In this document: positions 1 to 8,018 of the stretch, in pieces | Numbering within the stretch: the first letter of the stretch is position 1 | Layout of the letters: each line of letters starts with the position of its first letter | From: an uncultured Verrucomicrobiota bacterium | GTDB taxonomy: Bacteria > Verrucomicrobiota > Verrucomicrobiia > Palsa-1439 | Length of the DNA stretch: 18,806 nucleotides | Direction: 5' to 3' | NCBI GenBank assembly: GCA_903825695.1 | Contig: CAIKBP010000115.1 | Coordinates: 1 to 18,806 of the forward strand | Notes under the pieces: generated by a model | Databases searched by the model: none | Told to the model about the DNA's origin: nothing | Seen by the model: the letters and a program-made list of their open reading frames with translations, nothing else | Position numbers and translations under genes: made by a program

Positions 1-2103
1 AGACAGGTGCTCGGCTCCGAGTTTCCCGATGACCCGATGCAGCAGCTTTGGGGCGGCATCGGCGCTGTGTTTAAGAGTTGGAATGGCAAACGCGCAATTT
101 CCTACCGGCGCATCGAAGGCATCCCCGATAATTGGGGCACAGCAGTTACCGTCCAGACAATGGTGTTCGGCAACATGGGCGACACCTCCGCGACCGGCGT
201 TGCGTTCACGCGCAACCCGGCCACCGGCGAGAACAAGTTTTACGGCGAATGGTTGCCAAACGCACAGGGGGAAGACGTCGTCGCCGGCATCCGCACGCCA
301 AATCCGCTCAACGAATCTACCAAGAGCGAGCACAACGCGCATCTGCCGTCGTTGGAGCACACCATGCCCACAGTGTACAAGCAGCTCGACAAGATACAGA
401 AGACGCTGGAACGGCATTACCACGACATGCAGGACGTCGAGTTCACCATCCAGGATGGCAAACTGTTCATGCTCCAGTGCCGGGTCGGCAAGCGCACCGG
501 CACAGCCGCGCTTAACATGGCGATGGATATGCTGGCCGAAAAGCTGATCGGCGCGAAAGAGGCCGTCACGCGCCTAACGCCAGCGCAACTCGATGAATTG
601 TTACACCCCATAATCGATCCCGACGCGGAGAAGTCCGCCAGGGTGATCGCGAAAGGCCTGCCAGCCGGCCCCGGTGGCGCCTGCGGCCAGATCGTGTTCA
701 CAGCCAACGATGCCGTCGAGTGGAACAAAAAGGGCAAGGCTGTCATCCTCGTCCGCGAAGAGACCAACCCCGAGGACGTTGAAGGCATGCGCGCGGCGGA
801 AGGCATTCTTACCGCTCGCGGCGGCATGACCAGTCACGCAGCGCTCGTCGCCCGCGGTTGGGGCAAATGCTGCATCGTCGGCGCCAGCGCTGTGCACGCG
901 GACGCCACGGCAAAGCGCATGACCGTGGATGGCAAGGCATTCAAGGAAGGCGACTTCGTTTCGCTGAACGGCACGAAGGGTAGCGTTTACGCCGGTAAAA
1001 TGCCGATGATTTCCGCCGCAGAGAACCCGCGCTTCCAGAAGTTCATGAAGATGGTGGACGAGTACCGGAAGCTGGGCGTGCGCACGAACGCCGATACGCC
1101 AGAAGACGCGAAGATCGCGCGCGCGTTCGGCGCGGAAGGCATCGGCTTGTTCCGCACAGAGCATATGTTTTACGGCGAGGGCAGCGACAAACCGTTGTTC
1201 GTCCTACGCAAGATGATCCTCAGCAAAACTATCGACGAACGCAAGAAAGCGGTCGATGAACTGTTCCCGTTCGTCAAGGCCTCGATCAAAGGCACGTTGG
1301 AAGCGATGGACGGATTGCCTGTCACAATCCGTCTGCTTGATCCGCCGCTGCATGAATTCGTGCCCAAGAGCGCGGAGAAACAGCGCGAGTTGGCCGCCAG
1401 CCTCGGCATCTCGCCAGAAGAAGTCCAGAAACGCGGCGACTCGCTCCACGAATCCAATCCGATGATGGGCCACCGCGGTGTCCGCCTCGGCATCACCTAT
1501 CCGGAGATTACCGAGATGCAACTGCGCGCCATATTCGAGGCGGCAGCGGAATTGATCAAGGCCGGCAAGAACCCCAAGCCCGAAGTCATGATCCCTGTCA
1601 CCTGCGAAGTGGCCGAGTTGAAAGATCAAAAGGTGCTGTTCGATAAAGTGCTCGCTGAAGTCAGGCAACGCACTGGCGTCAAGAACCTCGCGGCGCCTTA
1701 CGGCACCATGATCGAGATTCCCCGGGCGGCGTTGCTGGCCGACCGCATGGCAAAAGAAGCCGAGTTTTTCTCGTTCGGCACGAACGACCTGACCCAGATG
1801 GGGTTCGGGTTCAGCCGCGACGATATCGGCGGATTTATGGAAGACTACCTCAAGAAGAAGATTCTTGCGGCCGATCCATTCCAAACCATCGATCAAGATG
1901 GCGTAGGCCAGTTGATAGAGATGTCCGTCAAGAAAGGACGTCAGACCCGCAAGAACCTCAAGATCGGCATCTGCGGCGAACAAGGCGGCGATCCCGCCTC
2001 GGTGGAATTCTGCCATCGCATTGGCCTTAATTACGTGAGCTGTTCGCCATACCGCGTGCCAATCGCGCGCCTGGCCGCCGCGCAAGCAGCGCTGAAGGAT
2101 TGA
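1..2103 (+). CDS. ppdK: Pyruvate, phosphate dikinase, C-terminal part (5' end outside window)
   Basis: This enzyme interconverts pyruvate + ATP + Pi and PEP + AMP + PPi in the cytoplasm. The frame is open to the first base, so the gene begins upstream; about 700 C-terminal residues of a usual 870-900 are present. Seen in order: the end of the ATP-grasp domain; the swivelling phosphohistidine domain with GGMTSHAALVAR, whose catalytic His codon is at 835-837; and the PEP/pyruvate TIM barrel with GLFRTEH, NPMMGHRGVRLG and FSFGTNDLTQMGFGFSRDD. Near the end, GICGEQGGDP and NYVSCSPYRVPIARLAAAQA carry the catalytic Cys at 2041-2043. PEP synthase and enzyme I share the fold, but the GFSRDD and SCSPYRVPIARLA stretches are characteristic of PPDK. 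All key residues in the visible part are intact. The GTG at position 7 is an internal Val, not a start. Confidence 0.97.
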   Translation, partial: RQVLGSEFPDDPMQQLWGGIGAVFKSWNGKRAISYRRIEGIPDNWGTAVTVQTMVFGNMGDTSATGVAFTRNPATGENKFYGEWLPNAQGEDVVAGIRTPNPLNESTKSEHNAHLPSLEHTMPTVYKQLDKIQKTLERHYHDMQDVEFTIQDGKLFMLQCRVGKRTGTAALNMAMDMLAEKLIGAKEAVTRLTPAQLDELLHPIIDPDAEKSARVIAKGLPAGPGGACGQIVFTANDAVEWNKKGKAVILVREETNPEDVEGMRAAEGILTARGGMTSHAALVARGWGKCCIVGASAVHADATAKRMTVDGKAFKEGDFVSLNGTKGSVYAGKMPMISAAENPRFQKFMKMVDEYRKLGVRTNADTPEDAKIARAFGAEGIGLFRTEHMFYGEGSDKPLFVLRKMILSKTIDERKKAVDELFPFVKASIKGTLEAMDGLPVTIRLLDPPLHEFVPKSAEKQRELAASLGISPEEVQKRGDSLHESNPMMGHRGVRLGITYPEITEMQLRAIFEAAAELIKAGKNPKPEVMIPVTCEVAELKDQKVLFDKVLAEVRQRTGVKNLAAPYGTMIEIPRAALLADRMAKEAEFFSFGTNDLTQMGFGFSRDDIGGFMEDYLKKKILAADPFQTIDQDGVGQLIEMSVKKGRQTRKNLKIGICGEQGGDPASVEFCHRIGLNYVSCSPYRVPIARLAAAQAALKD

Positions 2104-2196
2104 CAGGTATTGCAGTTTGGCGCCCGGGCGGGAGGCGGGCTCCTCTCACCCCCGGTTTGTTTGCTGAAGTAGAGCGCGGCTCGTCGGACATCATGC

Positions 2197-2217
2197 CGCA
2201 AGAGAAATTTTCTTGCG
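2197..2217. repeat. Inverted repeat between ppdK and the sigma factor gene
   Basis: CGCAAGA and TCTTGCG form a hairpin with two more inner pairs (one G-T) around a 3-base loop. It lies about 95 bases after the ppdK stop. No T-run follows on either strand, so it is not a canonical intrinsic terminator. It could be an RNA-stabilising end, a protein site, or chance. Confidence 0.4.
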
Positions 2218-2285
2218 CCAACACAACGTGCTGATTACCCTCGCTCGCGCCAACGGAGAATGGCGAATCGTTCAGGGTTGATGCT

Positions 2286-3152
2286 ATGGCATCCCAACGC
2301 GAATACGGCCACGCCAGAGAAGGCGACAACGGAATCAAGATCTACCTGCGGGAGATCGGACGGACCAAGTTGTTGACCCCGAAGGATGAGATCAAACTGG
2401 CGGCGCGCATCAAGAGAGGCGACAAGGAGGCGCGCGCCCTTATGATCAAGGCCAACCTGCGTCTTGTCGTCAAGATCGCACACGATTACTCGAACTTCGG
2501 CCTGCCATTGCTCGACCTGATCAATGAAGGCAACATGGGCTTGATGAAAGCGGTCGAACGGTTTGACCCGAAGAAGGGCGCCAAACTTTCTACCTACGCC
2601 GCTTGGTGGATCAAACAATCCATCAAACGCGCTTTGGCAAACCAATCCAAAACCATTCGGTTGCCGGTGCATCTCGTCGATAAAATCGGTAAGATGAGGC
2701 GCGTTGGTCTAAAGCTCGGTGAGAAACTCGGTCGCGAGCCGACGGACCAGGAACTTGCGGACGTGCTGAACATGCCGCGAGCCAAGGTCGCTCAGTTTCG
2801 CACAATTAGTATTCGCCCCGCCAGCCTCGACGCGCCGATAAACGAGGACGACAGTACCGAATTCAGCGAGGTCATCAGCGACGATAACGCGGCTACGCCG
2901 TTCGAAGTGCTCCGCGAAAAGATGATGCGGGACGAAGTCCGTGAGGTCATCAAAGACCTGGAGCCGCGCGAGGCGGGGATTCTCACCCTGCGGTTCGGTC
3001 TGGACGGCAACAAACCACAGACGCTGGAGGATGTGGGCAGCAGATTTAATGTGACTCGCGAGCGTATTCGACAGCTTCAGAACATCGCGCTGGCCAGGCT
3101 CCGCCGCATACTCGAGAAGCGCGACCGACCCAGCTCCGGCGGCAAGAACTGA
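2286..3152 (+). CDS. RNA polymerase sigma factor, sigma-70 family (RpoD/RpoS-like, group 2)
   Basis: A promoter-recognition subunit of RNA polymerase, 288 residues. Region 1.2 lies near residues 18-50 (IKIYLREIG...LLTPKDEIKLA). Region 2 lies near 58-125, with NLRLVVKIAHDY, the core-binding DLINEGNMGLMKAVERFD and the -10 reading segment STYAAWWIKQSIKRAL. Region 3 follows, then region 4 near 225-280 with the -35 helix-turn-helix VTRERIRQLQNIALARLRR. The autoinhibitory region 1.1 and the long non-conserved region of a primary sigma are absent. A group 2 (RpoS-like) factor is therefore more likely than the housekeeping RpoD, although short primary sigmas exist. The ATG at 2286 has AGGG about 8 bases upstream. 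It sits about 180 bases after ppdK and 47 before apt on the same strand, so cotranscription with apt is plausible. Confidence 0.92.
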   Translation: MASQREYGHAREGDNGIKIYLREIGRTKLLTPKDEIKLAARIKRGDKEARALMIKANLRLVVKIAHDYSNFGLPLLDLINEGNMGLMKAVERFDPKKGAKLSTYAAWWIKQSIKRALANQSKTIRLPVHLVDKIGKMRRVGLKLGEKLGREPTDQELADVLNMPRAKVAQFRTISIRPASLDAPINEDDSTEFSEVISDDNAATPFEVLREKMMRDEVREVIKDLEPREAGILTLRFGLDGNKPQTLEDVGSRFNVTRERIRQLQNIALARLRRILEKRDRPSSGGKN

Positions 3153-3199
3153 GATTCGGTCTTTCCTTCGGCGCAGGTTCGCGGTACAAGGAATATCCA

Positions 3200-3718
3200 A
3201 TGCACGAGCAACTGAAATCTGCCGTACGCGACGTGCCCGATTTCCCCATCAAGGGCATCCTGTACAAGGACATCACGCCGATTTTGCAGGACGGTAAACT
3301 CTTCCACCGGGCCGTGGACGCCATCGCCGACCGACATAAAGATAAAAAGATCGATGCAGTCGTGGGCATCGACGCGCGCGGGTTCATACTCGCAGGCGCG
3401 GTAGCCTACAAACTAGGCGTCGGCATGATTCCTATCCGCAAGAAAGGCAAACTGCCGTGGAAGACCATCGTCACCAGCTATACCCTGGAATACGGCAGCG
3501 AAACCAGCGAGATCCACGTGGACGCCATCAAGAAGGGCGACAACATCATCATCGTGGACGACCTGCTTGCCACGGGTGGCACGGCGATGGCCGCGTGCCA
3601 ACTTGTCAGACAACTCGGTGGGAAAGTCGTCGAAGTAGACTTCCTTATCGAACTGTCGTTCCTGAGAGGCCGCGATCAGCTCAAAGATTGTAGTGTGTTC
3701 TCAGTGATTGCGTACTGA
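3200..3718 (+). CDS. apt: Adenine phosphoribosyltransferase
   Basis: A purine salvage enzyme of the cytoplasm that makes AMP + PPi from adenine and PRPP. The product is 172 residues, the usual bacterial length. The N-terminus VRDVPDFPIKGILYKDITPIL is the family's base-binding hood, VVGIDARGFILAGAVAY follows, and IIIVDDLLATGGTA near residues 114-127 is the PRPP-binding loop of type I phosphoribosyltransferases. The FPIKGI...KDITP pattern separates Apt from xanthine and hypoxanthine enzymes. The ATG is preceded by AAGGA at 8 bases. It lies 47 bases downstream of the sigma factor gene on the same strand and converges with ilvC; the 60-base gap between their stops holds only a weak hairpin. Confidence 0.96.
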   Translation: MHEQLKSAVRDVPDFPIKGILYKDITPILQDGKLFHRAVDAIADRHKDKKIDAVVGIDARGFILAGAVAYKLGVGMIPIRKKGKLPWKTIVTSYTLEYGSETSEIHVDAIKKGDNIIIVDDLLATGGTAMAACQLVRQLGGKVVEVDFLIELSFLRGRDQLKDCSVFSVIAY

Positions 3719-3778
3719 CGCAGAAGTTCGTAGTTGCCAAAAGTGGCTTTCCTGTCAGGCCGCCTTTTCCCGAAGCGG

Positions 3779-4876
3779 CTAGGCTTTCCGGCCGCCGATG
3801 CCTTTGGTGCCTTTGGTGATGGCCCTGGCTTTTTCTTTTGGACGGAGCGAGCGGACGGCGGCACCAGCACGCCACATTTCGGAGTCGTGAATGACGCCGA
3901 GTTCCTTGCCCAGGCGTTTCTGGTAATCCCTGCCACTGCAAGCGGAGATGACGCGGGCGGTTTCCTTGCCCGCCTTCACGGATTTGTAAAGCCGGTCGAA
4001 CAACGGCAGCACGGCCTTGCGGAACCGCGGTTTCCAGTCGAGCGCCCCGCGTTGCGCCGTGGCGGAGCAGTTTGAGTACATCCAGTCCATACCGTTCTCG
4101 TCCACGAGCCGTATCAGGCTCTGGGTCAGTTCCTCGACCGTTTCATTGAACGCTTCACTCGGCGTGTGACCGTACTTGCGGAGCGTGTCGTACTGCGCTT
4201 CCATCACGCCAGCCAGACACCCCATCAGCACGCCGCGTTCGCCGGTCAGATCGCTGTAGACTTCCCCTTGGAACGTGGTGGGAAACAGATAACCCGAGCC
4301 GATGCCAATGCCGACAGCCAAACACCGTTCCTTGGCGCGGCCGGTATAATCCTGACCGACCGCGTAGCTGGAATTGATGCCGGCGCCGGAAAGGAAATTA
4401 CGGCGGACCGACGTGCCCGACCCTTTCGGGGCTACCATGATTACATCCACATTCTTCGGCGGAATGACTCCGGTCTGTTTCTTGTACACGATGGAGAACC
4501 CGTGCGAGAAATACAGCGCATCACCTTTTTTCAGGTGTTTCTTGACCATCGGCCAGATGACGCGCTGAGCGGCATCGGACACTAGCATCTGTATGATCGT
4601 ACCTTTCTTCACGGCGGTTTTGATGTCGAACAGGGTCTTGCCGGGCACCCAACCGTCCTTGACCGCGCGGTCCCAGTCGCGCTTGAACTCCGGCGCCTGC
4701 CCGATGATGACGTTTAAGCCGTTGTCCTTCATATTTAGGGACTGGGCTGGGCCTTGGACGCCGTAGCCGATAACGGCAATCACTTCGTTCTTCAGGACCT
4801 TCCGGGCTTTCGCCAGTGGGAATTCCTTGCGAGTGACAACCCTCTCTTTGACACCGCCAAAATCAATAATAGCCAT
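3779..4876 (-). CDS. ilvC: Ketol-acid reductoisomerase
   Basis: Second common step of valine, leucine and isoleucine synthesis: Mg- and NAD(P)H-dependent isomeroreduction of acetolactate or acetohydroxybutyrate. The product is 365 residues. The Rossmann domain carries VIGYGVQGPAQSLNMKDNGLNVIIGQ near residues 34-60. The knotted C-terminal domain carries the metal ligands in SDLTGERGVLMG and EAQYDTLRKYGHTPSEAFNETVEE. GYGVQGPAQ, with the DNGLNVIIGQ that follows, resembles Bacteroidetes and fungal enzymes rather than the 330-residue GYGSQGHA class I or the 490-residue enterobacterial class II. Its start has an excellent ribosome binding site, AAGGAG, 8 bases upstream (4885-4890 in + coordinates). 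It follows ilvN after 61 bases, so the two likely share the promoter before ilvN. Confidence 0.96.
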   Translation of the reverse strand: MAIIDFGGVKERVVTRKEFPLAKARKVLKNEVIAVIGYGVQGPAQSLNMKDNGLNVIIGQAPEFKRDWDRAVKDGWVPGKTLFDIKTAVKKGTIIQMLVSDAAQRVIWPMVKKHLKKGDALYFSHGFSIVYKKQTGVIPPKNVDVIMVAPKGSGTSVRRNFLSGAGINSSYAVGQDYTGRAKERCLAVGIGIGSGYLFPTTFQGEVYSDLTGERGVLMGCLAGVMEAQYDTLRKYGHTPSEAFNETVEELTQSLIRLVDENGMDWMYSNCSATAQRGALDWKPRFRKAVLPLFDRLYKSVKAGKETARVISACSGRDYQKRLGKELGVIHDSEMWRAGAAVRSLRPKEKARAITKGTKGIGGRKA

Positions 4877-4902
4877 GTTGTGTTCTCCTTATGTTTGGGC
4901 CG

Positions 4903-4928
4903 AGATCCTTCGCTACGCTCAGGATGGC
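4903..4928. repeat. REP-like imperfect palindrome in the ilvN-ilvC gap
   Basis: The sequence GATCCTTCGCTACGCTCAGG lies at 4904-4923 and is followed by ATGGC. The ATCCT/AGGAT arms form a short stem, with a CGCTACGCT core that can fold further. From memory, very similar ATCCTTCGCT-CGCTCAGGAT sequences recur as intergenic repeats in many environmental bacterial genomes. Only this one copy is seen in the window. In the ilvN-ilvC transcript it would form a hairpin just upstream of the ilvC ribosome binding site. Confidence 0.5.
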
Positions 4929-4937
4929 AACGCCCTG

Positions 4938-5411
4938 TCACTTCCGAGGCATCGCCACTTTGCCCGTGCGGGTGAGGTCGCGAACGCCGAACGGCTCCAT
5001 CAAATCCATAAATGCGGCGACCTTGCCTTCGTCACCCGTCATTTCGACGGTGACAGTCTTGTGCTGCACGTCAACAATCTTGGCGCGAAAAATGTCGCAT
5101 ATCTGCATGATCTCCGAGCGCGCCTTCGTGTCGGCTTTAACCTTGACCAGCGCCAGTTCACGGTCAACGCACTCGCCCTCGCGGAAATCCTGGACCTTAA
5201 TGACGTCAATGAGCTTGTTGAGTTGTTTGGTGATCTGTTCGAGCATGGCGTCGTCGCCTTTGACGACGATTGTCATGCGCGATGTGGTTGGGTCTTGTGT
5301 CGGCGCGACATTCAGCGTGTCGATGTTGAACCCGCGTCCGCTGAACAGGCCCGCGATGCGCGCCAGCACGCCGAACTTGTTCTCTACGAGTACGGAAAGT
5401 GTATGCCTCAT
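4938..5411 (-). CDS. ilvN: Acetolactate synthase small (regulatory) subunit
   Basis: The regulatory subunit of acetohydroxyacid synthase, which binds valine and stimulates the catalytic IlvB. The product is 157 residues, typical of the short IlvN/IlvH class. The N-terminal ACT domain (about residues 1-75) is clear: HTLSVLVENKFGVLARIAGLFSGRGFNIDTLNV, then TTSRMTIVVKGDD and a QLNKLIDVIKVQDF segment. The C-terminal ALS_ss domain follows, ending in DLTRTGKVAMPRK. No good Shine-Dalgarno precedes the ATG, but a promoter sits only a few bases upstream. The catalytic subunit gene ilvB, usually directly upstream, is absent here; the secreted NHL protein gene lies there instead, pointing away. IlvN and ilvC form a two-gene unit. 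Confidence 0.95.
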   Translation of the reverse strand: MRHTLSVLVENKFGVLARIAGLFSGRGFNIDTLNVAPTQDPTTSRMTIVVKGDDAMLEQITKQLNKLIDVIKVQDFREGECVDRELALVKVKADTKARSEIMQICDIFRAKIVDVQHKTVTVEMTGDEGKVAAFMDLMEPFGVRDLTRTGKVAMPRK

Positions 5412-5422
5412 ATAGTCCGAAG

Positions 5423-5451
5423 CTTATACGCCAACAACCCCACTCAATCAA
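5423..5451 (-). promoter_or_regulatory. Predicted sigma-70 type promoter of ilvN-ilvC
   Basis: Read on the minus strand, TTGATT (5446-5451) is separated by exactly 17 bases from TATAAG (5423-5428). The -35 box matches consensus in 4 of 6 positions and the -10 box in 5 of 6. A start about 7 bases beyond the -10 falls near 5416, only about 5 bases before the ilvN ATG. The mRNA would be almost leaderless, which fits the absence of a ribosome binding site. Confidence 0.55.
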
Positions 5452-5545
5452 CCTCCATTTGTTCGATACGGCGAACCAAACCACAGTGCTTGACAAGGAC
5501 AATACCTTTCAGGCAAACTGTACACTGTTCGGGGGAGGCAAATCT

Positions 5546-6909
5546 ATGAGGACAAGACCGTTTCTTTTAGCGGCGGGCATTCTGACAGTGTCACTAATCT
5601 CAGCCTCGGCGCAGGTATACGATTGGACCACCATCGCCGGGACAGTCACGAACAGCGGCATTGCCGATGGCACAAACACGCACGGTTTTACCAGCCACAG
5701 GGCGTTGCTGTGGATACCAATGGCAATGTCTATGTGGCAGACTCGTACAACTACACCATTCGGAAGATCACGCCGGTGGGGGCGGATTGGGTGACAACCA
5801 CTATCGCCGGGCTGGCTGGGAACCATGGCAGTGCCGATGGCACCAACAGCGCCGCGCGGTTTTTAGATCCCGAGGGCATTGCAGTAGACGCCAATGGCAA
5901 TCTCTATGTGGCAGACTACAGTAGCCATACCATTCGGAAGATCGCTCCGGTGGGGACGACCAACTGGGTGACAACCACCATCGCCGGAACGGTCACAAAC
6001 TCGGGCAGCGCCGATGGTACAAACAGCGCCGCGCGATTTAACTTTCCCGAGGATGTTGCGGTGGACGGTGTTGGCAATCTCTATGTGGCAGACGAGCACA
6101 ACCACACCATTCGGAAGATCGCGCCGGTGGGAACGAACTGGGTGACAACCACAATTGCCGGACTGGCCGGTGCCACCGGCAGCACCGATGGCACAAATAG
6201 CACCGCGCGGTTTAACTACCCCGCTCGCGTTGCTGTGGATAGTAGTGGCAATCTCTATGTGGCGGACGCAGCCAACAACGCCATTCGGAAGGTTACGCCG
6301 GTGGGAGCAAACTGGGTAACAATCACCATTGGCGGGCTGGCCGGACACCATGGCATCGCGGATGGCACAAACAGCGACGCGCGGTTTTACTACCCCGAGG
6401 GAGTTGCGGCAGACGCCAATGGCAATCTCTATGTGGCAGACACGCTCAACCACACCATTCGTCAGGGCGTGCCTTGGGGCACGCTGACGATCACCAAGGA
6501 AACCGCCAAGGTTAACTTCAATCCCGCCAAAACGAATGACAGTTGCGCCGTGACAGCAACGTTCAACCACGATGCGAGTTACAACCTGACTAACTTGCCC
6601 GTTTCGCTGGACATCGGCGGAGTGGACGTGTCGTTTAACTTGGACGCGAAAGGAAAAGGACGCGGAGTTGGCACCAACGCAACTTGCAAGCTGTCGTACA
6701 AGAAGAGAACCGGGCCTTGGACGTTCACTGCCTCGCTAAAGAAGGGCTCGTGGGCAACACCGTGGGGCGCATACGGGTTGACGAATGCAACGATTGTTAC
6801 AAACGTGACTCTGCCGGTGACTCTGGCTATTAGCAATGATGTCTTCTACAGCGATAATAAGACCCTGCACTACAAGGCCAAGTTAGGCAAGTCCGGCAGC
6901 GCGAAGTGA
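5546..6909 (+). CDS. Secreted NHL-repeat protein, interrupted by a frameshift near 5680
   Basis: A likely exported beta-propeller protein of unknown ligand. The start at 5546 has a strong GGGGGAGG site 7 bases upstream and opens a signal peptide (residues 1-22, hydrophobic core LLAAGILTVSLIS, cleavage ASA|Q). After about 45 residues the frame breaks. The signal peptide and the first half-repeat are in one frame, the rest (VAVDTNGNVYVADSYNYTIRK onward to the stop at 6907-6909) in the next. Restoring one base near 5677-5684 gives about 454 residues. Five 58-59 residue repeats follow, each with ADGTNSAARF, GVAVDANGNLYVAD and HTIRKIAPVG. A non-repeat C-terminal domain of about 140 residues begins near 6476. 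The break may be a sequencing error, a recent mutation, or decay; repeats after it are intact. A downstream-only start at 5623 would lose the signal peptide. Confidence 0.8.
5621..6468 (+). repeat. Five tandem 174-177 bp repeats encoding NHL units
   Basis: The conserved TATGTGGC starts at 5731, 5905, 6082, 6256 and 6430, giving periods of 174, 177, 174 and 174 bases (58-59 codons). The repeats are similar in DNA as well as protein (for example GGCAATCTCTATGTGGCAGA), suggesting recent duplication or gene conversion. NHL units are usually about 40-45 residues; these are longer because of an inserted DGTNSAARF loop. Five or six blades could close a propeller. Confidence 0.85.
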
Positions 6910-6966
6910 TGGCTTATTATGCGCCCAAGCGCACGGCACCGAGCGTCTTTTCAATCGGTGAGGCCA

Positions 6967-7803
6967 TCATTTTGTTTCCGTCTGCTTCAAAAGGCGCATC
7001 AGGACTGTAAAATCCTCTTCGCCCCAGCCGCATCGGATGCCTTCTTCATGAATACGCATCAGGTTTTGCGCTTGTGGAAGCTTCATGTCGCGCGCCGTCT
7101 CCAGCGCCAGCCGCAGGTCCTTGGCCATGTGTTTGAGCGAGAACTGCGGTGAGAAATCCCGGCTCCGGAGTTTCGGCTCTTTCAACGCTGCGATACCGGA
7201 ATTCCCAACGTTAAGTTTCAGCGCAGAGAAATAGGTGTCGTCCGAGATGCCTGCTGCACGGGCAAACGTAAGACTTTCGGAAAGGGCTTGCATAACCAGT
7301 GCAATATTGAGGTTCATGGCCAGTTTGAGCGCGGACGCGCTACCAATGCGCCCAATCTGCAGGATCGAACTCGACAGCCGTTCAAGGACGGGACGGACTT
7401 TCGCCAACACGTTGTCGTCGTCTCCGATGTAAAACACCATCTTGCGTTGTTCGGCGGCGGGCTTGCTGCCCATGAACGGCGCTTCCAGGAACGACGCGCC
7501 GGTCTTTTGCACCCGCCGCGCAAAATCCAGCGTCGTTTTTGGCGAGATCGTGCTTGATTGAACGATTGTCTGACCCGAGTGCAGTACCGGCAGAATCTTG
7601 TCGAGAACGTCTTGGACCGCTGGCGGATCAGCCACCACAACGATGATAATCTCCGCATCCTTGGCTGCCGCACGGGCGTCCGACGTAAAAAACGGAAGAC
7701 GTTTTGGTGTGCGATTCCAGCCTCGCACTTCGTATCCGTCCCGATGCAGATTGTCAGCCCAGATGCTGCCAATGATCCCCAACCCGAAAACGCTGATTCT
7801 CAT
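6967..7803 (-). CDS. NAD(P)-dependent beta-hydroxyacid dehydrogenase (3-hydroxyisobutyrate dehydrogenase family)
   Basis: A cytoplasmic oxidoreductase of 278 residues, close to the family's usual 285-300. The N-terminal Rossmann motif is VFGLGIIGSIWA (residues 5-16). The substrate segment reads FLEAPFMGSKPAAEQRKM, and the catalytic lysine lies in LKLAMNLN (K160, with N164). A C-terminal all-alpha domain with KHMAKDLRLALETA follows. Family members act on 3-hydroxyisobutyrate, tartronate semialdehyde, or succinic or glyoxylic semialdehyde. The EAPFMGSK segment, instead of DAPVSGG, points to the glyoxylate/succinic-semialdehyde reductase (GLYR1-like) branch, but the substrate cannot be fixed from sequence. 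The ATG has CTCCCC (GGGGAG on the coding strand) 7 bases upstream. It converges with the NHL gene and diverges from uppS across 256 bases. Confidence 0.88.
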   Translation of the reverse strand: MRISVFGLGIIGSIWADNLHRDGYEVRGWNRTPKRLPFFTSDARAAAKDAEIIIVVVADPPAVQDVLDKILPVLHSGQTIVQSSTISPKTTLDFARRVQKTGASFLEAPFMGSKPAAEQRKMVFYIGDDDNVLAKVRPVLERLSSSILQIGRIGSASALKLAMNLNIALVMQALSESLTFARAAGISDDTYFSALKLNVGNSGIAALKEPKLRSRDFSPQFSLKHMAKDLRLALETARDMKLPQAQNLMRIHEEGIRCGWGEEDFTVLMRLLKQTETK

Positions 7804-8018
7804 ACCAATTCTCCCCTTCTGACGGTTTGCACATCATCAACATACGGCGGAAATGCAGACCGTTACAAGGCCGGTCTTGTTTCTTGCCAGTCACGGATGC
7901 GTCAGGTATCGTCAGCCTCCGGCACGGTAACAACGATTTTTATGGAAGACGCTCAAGGCATGATGCGCAACATCATGTCAGCCGGCGCCGAGTGTAGGAG
8001 ATGATTTTTTGCAGGGTT

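Noticed and set aside
3735..3780. Terminator between apt and ilvC
   Set aside because: Only a 5-bp GCCGC/GCGGC stem with an 11-base loop and no T-run on either strand.
5490..5526. Promoter for the NHL gene at TTGACA (5490-5495)
   Set aside because: A perfect -35 box, but no acceptable -10 at 16-18 bases; TACACT at 5521 is 25 bases away.
5660..5700. Programmed ribosomal frameshift in the NHL gene
   Set aside because: No slippery heptamer, no internal Shine-Dalgarno at the right place and no stop-codon context seen; mutation or sequence error is simpler.
5621..6468. CRISPR array or satellite from 174-bp periodicity
   Set aside because: The repeats are in-frame protein blades without short repeat-spacer structure.
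5863..6570. Minus-strand frame of 235 codons opposite the NHL repeats
   Set aside because: Its internal repetition just mirrors the sense repeats; no start signal or known domain.
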